From an uncultured Rhodobacter sp. (GTDB lineage Bacteria > Pseudomonadota > Alphaproteobacteria > Rhodobacterales > Rhodobacteraceae), in contig CAMFII010000004.1 in assembly GCA_945952585.1 (NCBI GenBank), positions 124,001 to 188,000 of the forward strand: a stretch of DNA of 64,000 nt. The letters run 5' to 3'. The position numbers and the translations under genes are program-made. This document shows positions 8,548 through 17,769 of this stretch, piece by piece. Positions within the stretch are counted from its first letter, which is position 1. Each line of letters begins with the position of its first letter. The notes beneath the pieces are model-generated. The model searched no databases. It was not told the origin of the DNA and worked only from the letters and a program-made list of their open reading frames with translations.

Positions 8548-10269
8548 ATGAATTCCGGTCTTGAAGAGTTGCGCCGCGCCCGGCAGGAAAGCCTCGGGCT
8601 TTTCTGGGCGGCTTTCGCCTTCAGTGTCGTGGTCAACATCCTGATGCTGACTGGCCCGCTCTACATGCTTCAGGTCTATGACCGAGTGCTGGGCAGCCGG
8701 TCGCGCGAGACACTTCTGGCGCTTTCGATCCTGGTCGCGGGCCTGTTTCTGGGCATGGGCATCCTTGACCATGCCCGGGCGCGGGTGATGACGGTCATCG
8801 GTGCCCGCTTCCAGGACCGACTGGACCGGCGGGTCTTTGCAGCCGCGCTCAAGCGTTCGGCGGTCGCGCCGACCGATCCCGCGGCACTGGCCGCACAGCG
8901 CGATCTCGAGGCAATCCAGCGCCTGCTTGCCTCGCCCGTCCTGATCGCCCTCTTCGACGTTCCCTGGACGCCGATGTTCATCGCGGCCATCTTCGTCCTT
9001 CATCCATGGCTTGGCTGGGTTGCGGTTGGGGGCGGCGTTTTCCTCATTCTGGTGACGCTGCTCAACCAGTGGGCAACCCGGACTCCGCAGAAGCTGGCGA
9101 CGGGTGCGAGTCTGAGGTCCGAACGTCTGTCGGAACAGCTCAAGTCCGAGGCTGAACTTCTTCAGGCGCTCGGCATGACCGAAGCCGGTTTCGACCGCTG
9201 GAGCGTCGCCCGGCGAGAGACCCTTCGCCAGGCGATCCGCGCCTCGGGTCTGGGCGGGATGTTCGGGGCTGTTTCCAAGACCTTCCGGATGTTTCTGCAA
9301 TCGGCGGTACTCGGTGTCGGCGCCCTGCTTGTCCTGCAAGGTGAGATGACCGGTGGCGCGATGATCGCCGGATCCATCCTCATGGGGCGTGCGCTGGCCC
9401 CGATCGAAATGGCGGTTGGCCAGTGGGCGGTTGTCCAGCGGGCGGCGGAAGGCTGGAAACGGCTGGCGGATCTGCTTGGAAAGGTGCCGGAGCCGAGCCC
9501 GACGATGAGGCTTCCCCGGCCCAAGGGGCATCTCCACGTCGAACAGCTGACTGTCGTGCCGCCCGGCGAATCCGTCGCGACTTTGCGGCTCCTGAATTTC
9601 AGTGTCGAGCCTGGTCAGGCGGTAGGCGTGATCGGTCCTTCTGGCGCCGGCAAGACCTGCCTTGCCCGGGCCTTGTCCGGGGTCTGGAAACCTTCGGGCG
9701 GTGTCATCCGGCTGGATGGGGCAACGCTCGATCAATACGACCCGACCACCCTGGGCCGCATGATCGGGTATCTGCCGCAGCGCGTTACCCTGTTCGAGGG
9801 CACGATCGCCGAGAACATCGCCCGGCTGGACCGGAATGCCGACAGCGACAAGATCGTAGAGGCGGCGCAAAAAGCGGCCGCGCATGACATGATCGTGCGC
9901 CTGCCCGAGGGATACGAGACGAGGATCTCGGGCATCGGTGGCCGCCTGTCCGGTGGCCAGCTGCAGAGGATTGGCCTAGCCCGCGCGCTTTATGACGATC
10001 CCGTGGTGGTCATCCTCGATGAACCCAACTCCAATCTCGACAATGATGGCTCGCTTGCCCTTAACGTGGCGATCCGGGAGCTCAAGGCCCAGGGAAAGTG
10101 CGTCTTCATCATGGCGCACCGACCGGCTGCAATCCAGGAATGCGATCTGTTGCTGGTGATCGAGGACGGCGTCCGCAAGGCCTTCGGACCGCGCGATGCG
10201 GTGCTGCGCGAGGTCGTACGCAACCACACCGACATCATCAGGACAGCCAATGCGGGAGGCGTGGCATGA
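8548..10269 (+). CDS. Type I secretion system permease/ATPase (PrtD-like)
   Basis: Walker A GPSGAGKTC, signature LSGGQLQRIGLARALYDDP, Walker B VVILDEPNSNLD; N-terminal TM region. Confidence 0.93.
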   Translation: MNSGLEELRRARQESLGLFWAAFAFSVVVNILMLTGPLYMLQVYDRVLGSRSRETLLALSILVAGLFLGMGILDHARARVMTVIGARFQDRLDRRVFAAALKRSAVAPTDPAALAAQRDLEAIQRLLASPVLIALFDVPWTPMFIAAIFVLHPWLGWVAVGGGVFLILVTLLNQWATRTPQKLATGASLRSERLSEQLKSEAELLQALGMTEAGFDRWSVARRETLRQAIRASGLGGMFGAVSKTFRMFLQSAVLGVGALLVLQGEMTGGAMIAGSILMGRALAPIEMAVGQWAVVQRAAEGWKRLADLLGKVPEPSPTMRLPRPKGHLHVEQLTVVPPGESVATLRLLNFSVEPGQAVGVIGPSGAGKTCLARALSGVWKPSGGVIRLDGATLDQYDPTTLGRMIGYLPQRVTLFEGTIAENIARLDRNADSDKIVEAAQKAAAHDMIVRLPEGYETRISGIGGRLSGGQLQRIGLARALYDDPVVVILDEPNSNLDNDGSLALNVAIRELKAQGKCVFIMAHRPAAIQECDLLLVIEDGVRKAFGPRDAVLREVVRNHTDIIRTANAGGVA

Positions 10270-11570
10270 CCGGGCATGACAACCACTGGTCGGCCCGCGG
10301 TCCGCTGGTGACGGGGTTCTTCACTCTGGCCCTCATCGTGGGCGGGCTCGGCGGCTGGGCGACACTGACCACGCTTGCCGGGGCGGTGATCGCCCCTGGT
10401 CAGGTCGAGGTCGAGCAGAACCGGCAGGTCATCCAGCATCCCGATGGTGGGGTTGTGGAGATGATCGCGGTCGAGGAAGGGACGAGCGTCAAGGCCGGCG
10501 ACCTGCTGGTGCGTCTGGACGGCACCCTGCTGCGATCGGAACAGGCGATCGTGGGGAACCAGCTTTTCGAACTCCGCGCTCGAGGTGCTCGTCTGATTGC
10601 CGAACGTGACGACGCGCCCGAGGTTACCTTCCCGGCCGATCTGCTTGCGATTGCGGCTGGCCGCGGGGACATTGACGAGGTGGTACAGGGCCAGAGGAAG
10701 CTGTTCGACGCCCGCCGCGAGACGCTCGAACAGCAGATCGAACAGATCGGGAAACGGACCGGCCAGATCGAGAGCCAGATCGAGGGCATCACTGCGCAGC
10801 GCAATGCGCTGGATCAGCAGCTTTCCTTCCTGAACCGGGAACTCGACAACCAGCAGATGCTGCTCGACAAGGGGCTGGCGCAGGCCGGCAGGGTCATGGA
10901 GTTGTCGCGCGAGAGGGCGCGCATCCTGGGCGAGATCGGCCAGCTTTCCTCGGACCGGGCCCAGGCTGAGGGCCGCATCACCGAACTGCAGATCGAGCGG
11001 CTGACGCTTGCCGCCAAGCGCCGTGAGGACGCGACGACCGAGCTGCGCGACGTCGCCACCAAGGAACTGGAGCTCGCGGAACGGGCAAGGGCGGTCGGCG
11101 AGCGGATTGCAAGGCTGGACATCCGCGCGCCTGTCTCGGGTGTAGTGCTTGGATTGCAGACGACATCGCCAAGATCAGTGCTGCAACCCGCCGCGCCCGT
11201 ACTTTACCTCGTTCCGCAGGATCGACCGTTGATCATCGCGGCCAAGATCCCGACGATCCATATCGATCAGGTCGTGGTGGGTCAGGAGGCGAGACTTCAT
11301 TTCTCGACCTTTTCTTCCCGGACGACGCCGGAACTCGCCGGCCGGGTGACTGTTGTTTCGGCCGACTCGATCAAGGACGAGCGCTCGGATGCCACCTACT
11401 ATCGGGTCGAGATCGTGCTGGAGCCGGGGCAGGAGCAGAAGCTCGACGGCAAGATTCTCCTGCCAGGGATGCCTGTCGAAGCCTTCCTGCGGACCGAGGA
11501 TCGCACGCCGCTCGCCTATCTGGTCAGGCCATTTCAAGACTTTCTCGACCGTGCCTTCCGGGAAAGCTGA
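10266..11570 (+). CDS. HlyD-family T1SS periplasmic adaptor
   Basis: VIAPGQVEVEQNRQVIQHPDGGVVEMIAVEEGTSVKAGDLLVRLDGT lipoyl-like motif, long coiled coil; ATGA overlap with ATPase gene. Confidence 0.92.
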   Translation: MTGHDNHWSARGPLVTGFFTLALIVGGLGGWATLTTLAGAVIAPGQVEVEQNRQVIQHPDGGVVEMIAVEEGTSVKAGDLLVRLDGTLLRSEQAIVGNQLFELRARGARLIAERDDAPEVTFPADLLAIAAGRGDIDEVVQGQRKLFDARRETLEQQIEQIGKRTGQIESQIEGITAQRNALDQQLSFLNRELDNQQMLLDKGLAQAGRVMELSRERARILGEIGQLSSDRAQAEGRITELQIERLTLAAKRREDATTELRDVATKELELAERARAVGERIARLDIRAPVSGVVLGLQTTSPRSVLQPAAPVLYLVPQDRPLIIAAKIPTIHIDQVVVGQEARLHFSTFSSRTTPELAGRVTVVSADSIKDERSDATYYRVEIVLEPGQEQKLDGKILLPGMPVEAFLRTEDRTPLAYLVRPFQDFLDRAFRES

Positions 11571-11585
11571 TCGGCGCGTAAACTG

Positions 11586-12347
11586 TCAGATGATGAAATC
11601 GGTAAAGCCGATACTGAGGAACATCAGCAGGGAACTGCCGAGTTTCTGGAACTCGTACTGGGCGAGCTTGGCGATCGCCTGAACCCGGTTATTGACGTTC
11701 AACCGCTTGAAGACATTGTTCACATGAACCTTCACTGTGCCTTCGGCCAAGGAAAGCTCGCGTGCGATGGCCTTGTTCGTCATGCCACGGGCCATCAGGA
11801 CCATGACAGATCTCTGGCGGCCTGACAGGGCGCGGTTATGCGGCAGGTCGATTCCCCCGCCAGGGCTGACCTGGTGGATTTCATTGCCTAAAGCTGGATG
11901 TTCAAGCCTGTCCTCGATGCGGCGCATGGCAGACGGCGAACGACCGGAGTTGGAGGCAGAGCTGCCGACGACCGAGTTCGGAAGGTAAACCTGCCCTTCG
12001 GACACGCGTTGGATCGCATCCACGAATTCCGTTGCGGTCTGCTGCCGCAACACGCAGCCCTGCGCACCCATTGCAAGATAGCCGATCAGGTCGTTCAGCG
12101 AATGGCTCTCGGTCACTGCGACAATCCGCGTCGACGGGATCCTTATCCCGTCCTGCGCCAAGAGGCGCTCTAAAGTCACTGCGGTGGTATCAACTATAAC
12201 GACAGCCTCCGCCTCGGGAGGAATAAAACATTCAGAGCAATCTACCTGCTGAATATCGGCGTCCGGATGGACACCCTTCAGGATTGCTCGAATTCCATCA
12301 AAGAAGAGGTCTCTTCGACCCACTAGTCGAAATACTGACACTACCAT
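11586..12347 (-). CDS. LuxR-family transcriptional regulator with degenerate receiver-like N-domain
   Basis: C-terminal LSGRQRSVMVLMARGMTNKAIARELSLAEGTVKVHVNNVFKRLNVNNRVQAI LuxR HTH; receiver-like N-terminus without acidic pair. Start MVV or upstream ATG at 12365. Confidence 0.85.
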   Translation of the reverse strand: MVVSVFRLVGRRDLFFDGIRAILKGVHPDADIQQVDCSECFIPPEAEAVVIVDTTAVTLERLLAQDGIRIPSTRIVAVTESHSLNDLIGYLAMGAQGCVLRQQTATEFVDAIQRVSEGQVYLPNSVVGSSASNSGRSPSAMRRIEDRLEHPALGNEIHQVSPGGGIDLPHNRALSGRQRSVMVLMARGMTNKAIARELSLAEGTVKVHVNNVFKRLNVNNRVQAIAKLAQYEFQKLGSSLLMFLSIGFTDFII

Positions 12348-12716
12348 GGAGATCCCCCGACCCACGTAAAAAGCTTAGTTCAAAGTTCATCATCTAGCAA
12401 CCAATAGTAATTGAACAAGAATTCGCGCTTTGGTTGCGCGGCTTTTGGTGTCGACAATTGAGCCGGTATCAATTCCCGGATTAATCGTGACTGAAAACCG
12501 GCTTCCAGCGGCTCGCGTTTGATGATGGGTAAGGCAAACGACCGATGACACGTCTAGGGCGCAGGGAAGGGGTAGGGGAATTGTTGCAGCCTGTCCCTGG
12601 TCAGCGATCAAGAATTCGAAATAAGGGTTTTCAGGGGCTTGGCTCCTGTTACGTTACGGGCCGGACCGCCATCGGGCACCGCCACAGGGGCGTGTCGGAC
12701 GGCAAGGGAGTTTCGG

Positions 12717-13865
12717 ATGCGCCTCTGGCTGCAGATTGTCGTGACGCTGGCGCTTCTGTCGGCAGCCGTTCCTCTGGCGGCGCGCTATCTGCCGGCCTCG
12801 CATCCTTGGCTTGACCGGGTCGGCCTGCTGACCCCGATGTCCAGTCTTGGCTTCGTCGCCGAAGCCGGGCGCGACACCGGGCAACCGGCCGGGCAAACGG
12901 CAAGGCGCGGGCACGGAGGTTCTGCCTATCTGGTCGTCGCCCGTCCGCTCGAGGAGCGCGCCCTGAACGAAGAGGTCGCCGCGATCGGTTCGGCCCGTGG
13001 CGTGCGGGCGGTGTCGGTGGCCGCCGAGGTGAATGGCCGCATCGACGCAATCATCGTCGCGGCTGGCGAACGGGTCGAGCAGGGCCAAGTGATCGCCAAG
13101 CTTGACAGCCGGGCCGCCCGGTTCGCGGTCGAGAAGGCCGATCTGTTGCTGCAGGACGCCCGGGCGGCACTTGATCGCGCAAAGCAGCTCTCGGCCAGCG
13201 GCGCGGGATCAGCCTTGCAGTTGCAAGAGGCCGAGCTGACCGTGCGCACGGCGGAACTGTCGCTGCACCAGGCGGAATACGACCTGAGCCAGCATACGAT
13301 CACCGCTCCGATTTCCGGCTGGGTCGGACTGATCGCCGAGCAGGAGGGCAGCCTTGTCGACTCCGGCACGGAGATTACCCGGATCGAGGATCGCAGTTCG
13401 CTCATCATCGACTTTCGCGTGCCGGAACGGGTCGTGAGCCGCCTGACGATCGGAGATGCCCTGCAGGCCTCGCCCCTGGCCGATCCGACGCTGGTGCTGC
13501 CGGGCCGCATCCTTGCGCTCGACAACCGCGTGGACGAGACGAGCCGCACCCTGCGGGTCCAGGCCGCGATCGAGAACCGGGATGACCGGCTGCGGGCCGG
13601 CATGGCCTTCCGCATCTCGATCGGCTTCACCGGCGATCCGCATCTGGCCGTCGATCCGCTGGCGATCCAGTGGGGGGCGACCGGGGCCTTTGTCTGGGCG
13701 GTGCGGGATGGCAAGGCCAAATACCTGCCGGTGCGCATCCTGCAACGCAATGCCGAAGCCGTGCTGATCGAGGCTGAGACCAGGCCCGGCGACCTGATCG
13801 TGACCGAGGGTGTCCAGTCGCTTCGCGATGGGGTCGAGGTCACGCTGGCCGATGCGCCGACCTGA
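12717..13865 (+). CDS. RND efflux membrane fusion protein
   Basis: VSVAAEVNGRIDAIIVAAGERVEQGQVIAKLDSR and APISGWVG motifs; adjacent to RND transporter. Confidence 0.9.
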   Translation: MRLWLQIVVTLALLSAAVPLAARYLPASHPWLDRVGLLTPMSSLGFVAEAGRDTGQPAGQTARRGHGGSAYLVVARPLEERALNEEVAAIGSARGVRAVSVAAEVNGRIDAIIVAAGERVEQGQVIAKLDSRAARFAVEKADLLLQDARAALDRAKQLSASGAGSALQLQEAELTVRTAELSLHQAEYDLSQHTITAPISGWVGLIAEQEGSLVDSGTEITRIEDRSSLIIDFRVPERVVSRLTIGDALQASPLADPTLVLPGRILALDNRVDETSRTLRVQAAIENRDDRLRAGMAFRISIGFTGDPHLAVDPLAIQWGATGAFVWAVRDGKAKYLPVRILQRNAEAVLIEAETRPGDLIVTEGVQSLRDGVEVTLADAPT

Positions 13866-13874
13866 GGGGCAGCG

Positions 13875-16800
13875 ATGACCACGCCTCCCGACGAGATCGA
13901 CCAGAAGGAACTTGTACGGTCCGGCACGGCCCTGTTCATCCGTCGCCCGATCCTGGCCTTCGTGCTGAATGCGCTGATCGTGCTTGCGGGCGTCGCGGCG
14001 CTGTCGGGGGTCGAGGTGCGGGAACTGCCCGATGTCGACAACCCGGTCGTGACCATTACCACGACCCTCGATGGGGCCGCCCCCGAGACCATCGACCGCG
14101 AGGTCACCGCTGAAATCGAGGGCGCGGCCAGCCGCGTGGCAGGAGTGAAGTCGATCTCGTCCTCCTCGCGCTTCGGCACAAGCCGCGTCACGGTCGAATT
14201 CCGCGACAACGTCAATCTCGACGTGGCGGCGACCGACCTTCGCGATGCCGTCGCCCGCATCCAGAACCGCTTGCCGGACGACGCCGATCCGCCGCGCGTG
14301 GTCAAGGCCGACGCGAACTCTGACCCGGTGATGCGCATCGCCGTCACATCGCGCGACCGCACGCCCCAGGACCTGACGCAGATCGTGCGCGACCAGATCG
14401 AGGACCGCCTGCTGGCCGCCCCGGGCGTGGCCGATGTCCAGACCTTCGGCGCGCGCGATCTCGTCTTTCGGGTGGACATCGACCAGATGCAGTTGGCCAG
14501 CCGGGGTCTCGCCTTGGCCGACCTGCAGAACAGCCTGGCCAATGTCAGCTTCGACTCTCCTTCCGGTGCGCTCAGTTCGGACCGGCAAAGCCTTGTCGTC
14601 CGCGCCACTGCCGCGGTGACGACCGCCGACCAGCTTGAAGCGCTCGAGATCGCGCCGAACGTTCGGCTTGGCGATGTGGCGCGGGTGACGCTTGGACCGG
14701 CGCCGGGTTCCTCGCTCTTGCGGGCCAATGGCGAGACCGGCATCGGCCTGGGCATCATCCGCCAGGCGCAGGCCAACACGCTGGAGATCTCGAAGGCGGT
14801 CCGCGAGGTGATCGAGCGCATCCGTCCCAATCTTCCGAACGATGTCAGCATCTTCGTCACCTCCGACAGCGCCCGCTTCATCGACGGCGCAATCCACGAG
14901 GTCGAGCTGGCGCTGATGCTGTCGATCCTGATCGTCACCCTGACGATGTATGTCTTCCTGCGCGATCTGCGGGCGACGATGATCCCGCTGCTCGCCATTC
15001 CGGTGTCGCTGGTCGGGACGATTGCAGCGATCTGGATCGTCGGATTCTCGGTCAATATCCTGACGCTGCTGGCTTTGGTGTTGGCGACCGGGATGGTCGT
15101 CGACGACGCAATCGTGGTTCTGGAGAACATCGTGCGGCGGCGGGCCGCGGGGATGGGGCCGCGCGCCGCCGCAGTGCTGGGCACCCGGCAGGTCTTCTTT
15201 GCCGTCCTCGCCACGACCACGACGCTTGCGGCTGTGTTCATCCCCTTGTCCTTCCTGCCCGGCCAGACCGGGCGGCTGTTCCGGGAATTCGGCTTCACGC
15301 TCGCAATCTCGATCGTGCTGTCGGCCATTGCCGCGCTGACGCTTTGCCCGGTGCTGGCCAGCCGACTGCTGCGAAAGGGCGAGGCGGGACCGTCCGGGGC
15401 AGGCGTGCTGGGTTGGCTGGGGGGGGGGCTTGCCGCCTTCTACGCCCGGACCCTGCGCGCCACCCTCGCGGCGCCGCTCGTTGCTGTCGTGGTCGCCGGG
15501 CTGTTCGCGGCAGGGGCGATGCTCCTGTTCCCGACGCTCCGGCAGGAACTGACCCCGTCCGAGGATCGCGGCACGATCCTTCTGTCCATCAGCGGCCCGC
15601 AGGCGGTTTCGCTGGATTATACCGACGGCAAGATGCGCGACATCGAGGCGATCCTTCAGCCCTACCGCGACAGCGGCGAGGTGCGCAGCGTCAACGCCAT
15701 CGTCGGCACGAGCGGCGACAATCAGGGTTTCGTCGTGGTGACCCTGGCGGACTGGTCCGAGCGCAGCCGCAGCCAGCAAGAGATCACGGCCGAGCTGAAC
15801 GACAAGCTGAACAAGGTGGTGGGTGTGACCGCCTATGCCATGCAGACCAATTCGCTCGGCATCCGGGGGGCGGGGCAGGGGCTGAAATTCGCCATCCTCG
15901 GCAGCGATTACGCCCAGCTTGCCGATGTCGGTCAGCGGCTGGTCGACGAGATGGACAAGGATCCGCGCTTTGGTCGGGTGAACCTTGGCTATGGCACTGA
16001 CCAGCCGCAACTCTTCGTCGAGGTCGATCGCGATCGCGCCGCCGATCTGGGCGTCAACATCGAAGGCATGGGGCAGGCGCTGCAAGCCGTGCTCGACGGG
16101 CGGACGGTCGCGACGGTCTACCTTGCCGACAAGAGCTTCGACATCAAGCTGATCTCCTCGGCCGAGCCGGTGAACGATCCGGGAGATCTGGAGAAAATCT
16201 TCGTCAAGGCGGGCGACGGGCAGATGATCCCGATCTCGACCTTCGTCAGCCTGACCGAGCGGGCGGTGGCGCCCGAATTGCGCCGCGAAGGGCAGATGCG
16301 CGCCGTCACCATCACCGCGAGCCTCGATGATGGCCTGTCCCTTGGGGCCGCCCTGGCCGAGACGCGGCAGCTGGCGGCGGGCATCCTTGCGCCCCAAAAC
16401 CGGATCGAGCCCCTGGCCGAGGCCGCGACGCTGGACGAGACCTCGGCAGGGATGCGCCTGACCTTCGGTCTGGCCATCGTCGTCGTCCTGCTGGTGCTGG
16501 CCGCCCAGTTCGAAAGCTTCGTCTCGGCGGTGGTGGTGATGGCGACGGTGCCGCTCGGGCTGGCCTGCGCCGTCTATGCGCTGGTGCTGACCGGGGGCAG
16601 CCTGAACGTCTACAGCCAGATCGGGCTGGTCCTGCTTGTGGGGATCATGGCCAAGAACGGCATCCTCATCGTGGAATTTGCCAACCAGTTGCGCGACGAG
16701 GGCCAGACCGTGCGCGAGGCGATCACCAATGCCTCGATCATCCGGCTCAGGCCGGTGATGATGACCATGGTTGCGACCGTGCTGGGCGGGCTGCCTTTGG

Positions 16801-17009
16801 TCTTCGCCTTCGGGGCAGGGGCCGAGGCGCGAGCGGTGCTGGGCTGGATCATCGTCGGCGGGCTGGGTCTTGCCACGCTCGCCACGCTTTACATGACGCC
16901 GGTGGCCTATCTGTTGCTCGCCGGCTTTTCGAAGCCCCGCGTAGCCGAGCAGGCGCGGCTGCAGGACGAATTGCGGGCGGTGGCGGGCGACCGAATGGCG
17001 TCCGGCTGA
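13875..17009 (+). CDS. RND-family efflux transporter (AcrB/MexF-type)
   Basis: 1044 aa; ELPDVDNPVVTITTTLDGAAPETIDREV, GMVVDDAIVVLENIVRR, GIMAKNGILIVEFANQLRDEG. Confidence 0.94.
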   Translation: MTTPPDEIDQKELVRSGTALFIRRPILAFVLNALIVLAGVAALSGVEVRELPDVDNPVVTITTTLDGAAPETIDREVTAEIEGAASRVAGVKSISSSSRFGTSRVTVEFRDNVNLDVAATDLRDAVARIQNRLPDDADPPRVVKADANSDPVMRIAVTSRDRTPQDLTQIVRDQIEDRLLAAPGVADVQTFGARDLVFRVDIDQMQLASRGLALADLQNSLANVSFDSPSGALSSDRQSLVVRATAAVTTADQLEALEIAPNVRLGDVARVTLGPAPGSSLLRANGETGIGLGIIRQAQANTLEISKAVREVIERIRPNLPNDVSIFVTSDSARFIDGAIHEVELALMLSILIVTLTMYVFLRDLRATMIPLLAIPVSLVGTIAAIWIVGFSVNILTLLALVLATGMVVDDAIVVLENIVRRRAAGMGPRAAAVLGTRQVFFAVLATTTTLAAVFIPLSFLPGQTGRLFREFGFTLAISIVLSAIAALTLCPVLASRLLRKGEAGPSGAGVLGWLGGGLAAFYARTLRATLAAPLVAVVVAGLFAAGAMLLFPTLRQELTPSEDRGTILLSISGPQAVSLDYTDGKMRDIEAILQPYRDSGEVRSVNAIVGTSGDNQGFVVVTLADWSERSRSQQEITAELNDKLNKVVGVTAYAMQTNSLGIRGAGQGLKFAILGSDYAQLADVGQRLVDEMDKDPRFGRVNLGYGTDQPQLFVEVDRDRAADLGVNIEGMGQALQAVLDGRTVATVYLADKSFDIKLISSAEPVNDPGDLEKIFVKAGDGQMIPISTFVSLTERAVAPELRREGQMRAVTITASLDDGLSLGAALAETRQLAAGILAPQNRIEPLAEAATLDETSAGMRLTFGLAIVVVLLVLAAQFESFVSAVVVMATVPLGLACAVYALVLTGGSLNVYSQIGLVLLVGIMAKNGILIVEFANQLRDEGQTVREAITNASIIRLRPVMMTMVATVLGGLPLVFAFGAGAEARAVLGWIIVGGLGLATLATLYMTPVAYLLLAGFSKPRVAEQARLQDELRAVAGDRMASG

Positions 17010-17013
17010 GCGG

Positions 17014-17667
17014 TCAGAATTCCACCTCGAGTTCGACGATCTCGTCGGGCTCGGCCACGGCGCCATCGGTCCATTCGCGCAGCAAGGCCCAGCTGCGGAT
17101 ATGGTCGACATAGGCCTGCGACCTTGCGTCGAGCGGCACGCTGTAGGTGTGAAAGCGCGTGCAGACCGGGGCATACATCGCATCGGCGACGGTGGGTTTG
17201 CCGAATAGGAACGGCCCGCCATAGGCGTCGAGACATTCGCGCCAGATGGTCTTGATCCGTTCGATGTCCGCGCGTGCGCCCGAAAAGACCTTGAAGCGTT
17301 CGTGCTTGGCCTTGAGGTTCATCGGCAAGGCCGAGCGCAGGTTGTAGAAGCCCGAATGCATCTCGCCCGAGACCGCCCGGCAATGCGCGCGGATGGCGCG
17401 GACGGCGGGATAAAGCCCGGCATCGGGCGCGATCTCGTAAAGGTATTCGGCGATCGCCAGCGTGTCCCAGACCTCGACCTTGCCATGGGTCAGGCGCGGC
17501 ACCAGCACCGACGGCGACAGGAGCAGAAGTTCCTGCCTTGTATCGGCGGCCAGCGGATCCACCATCTTTTCCGTGAAATCGAGTCCCGCCATCCGGCAGA
17601 GAAGCCAGCCACGAAGTGACCACGAAGAGTAGTTCTTTGATGAAATTGTAAGCGTCGCTTGGGCCAA
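17014..17667 (-). CDS. Glutathione S-transferase family protein
   Basis: SSWSLRGWLLCRMAGLDF N-domain, SPSVLVPRLTHG..VWDTLAIAEYL, FLFGKPTVADAMYAPV C-domain. Confidence 0.85.
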   Translation of the reverse strand: MAQATLTISSKNYSSWSLRGWLLCRMAGLDFTEKMVDPLAADTRQELLLLSPSVLVPRLTHGKVEVWDTLAIAEYLYEIAPDAGLYPAVRAIRAHCRAVSGEMHSGFYNLRSALPMNLKAKHERFKVFSGARADIERIKTIWRECLDAYGGPFLFGKPTVADAMYAPVCTRFHTYSVPLDARSQAYVDHIRSWALLREWTDGAVAEPDEIVELEVEF

Positions 17668-17769
17668 GCCGCCGTCCTCCTCGCCGGAAACGCGTATCCG
17701 TCAGCTTTTTGTCACACGGTCCACCGCGCGGGGCTAGCGTCGGACTGAGGAAAAGCGCGGAAGAACGAC

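Noticed and set aside
1-11570. Functional link between the Hox hydrogenase and the RTX peroxidase as one redox system
   Set aside because: Only adjacency supports it; a terminator-like hairpin and a 324-bp intergenic region with its own candidate promoter separate the two
13209-17222. 1337-aa minus-strand ORF antisense to the RND pump
   Set aside because: Antisense shadow of a clearly conserved RND gene; Arg/His/Gly-rich, no family motif
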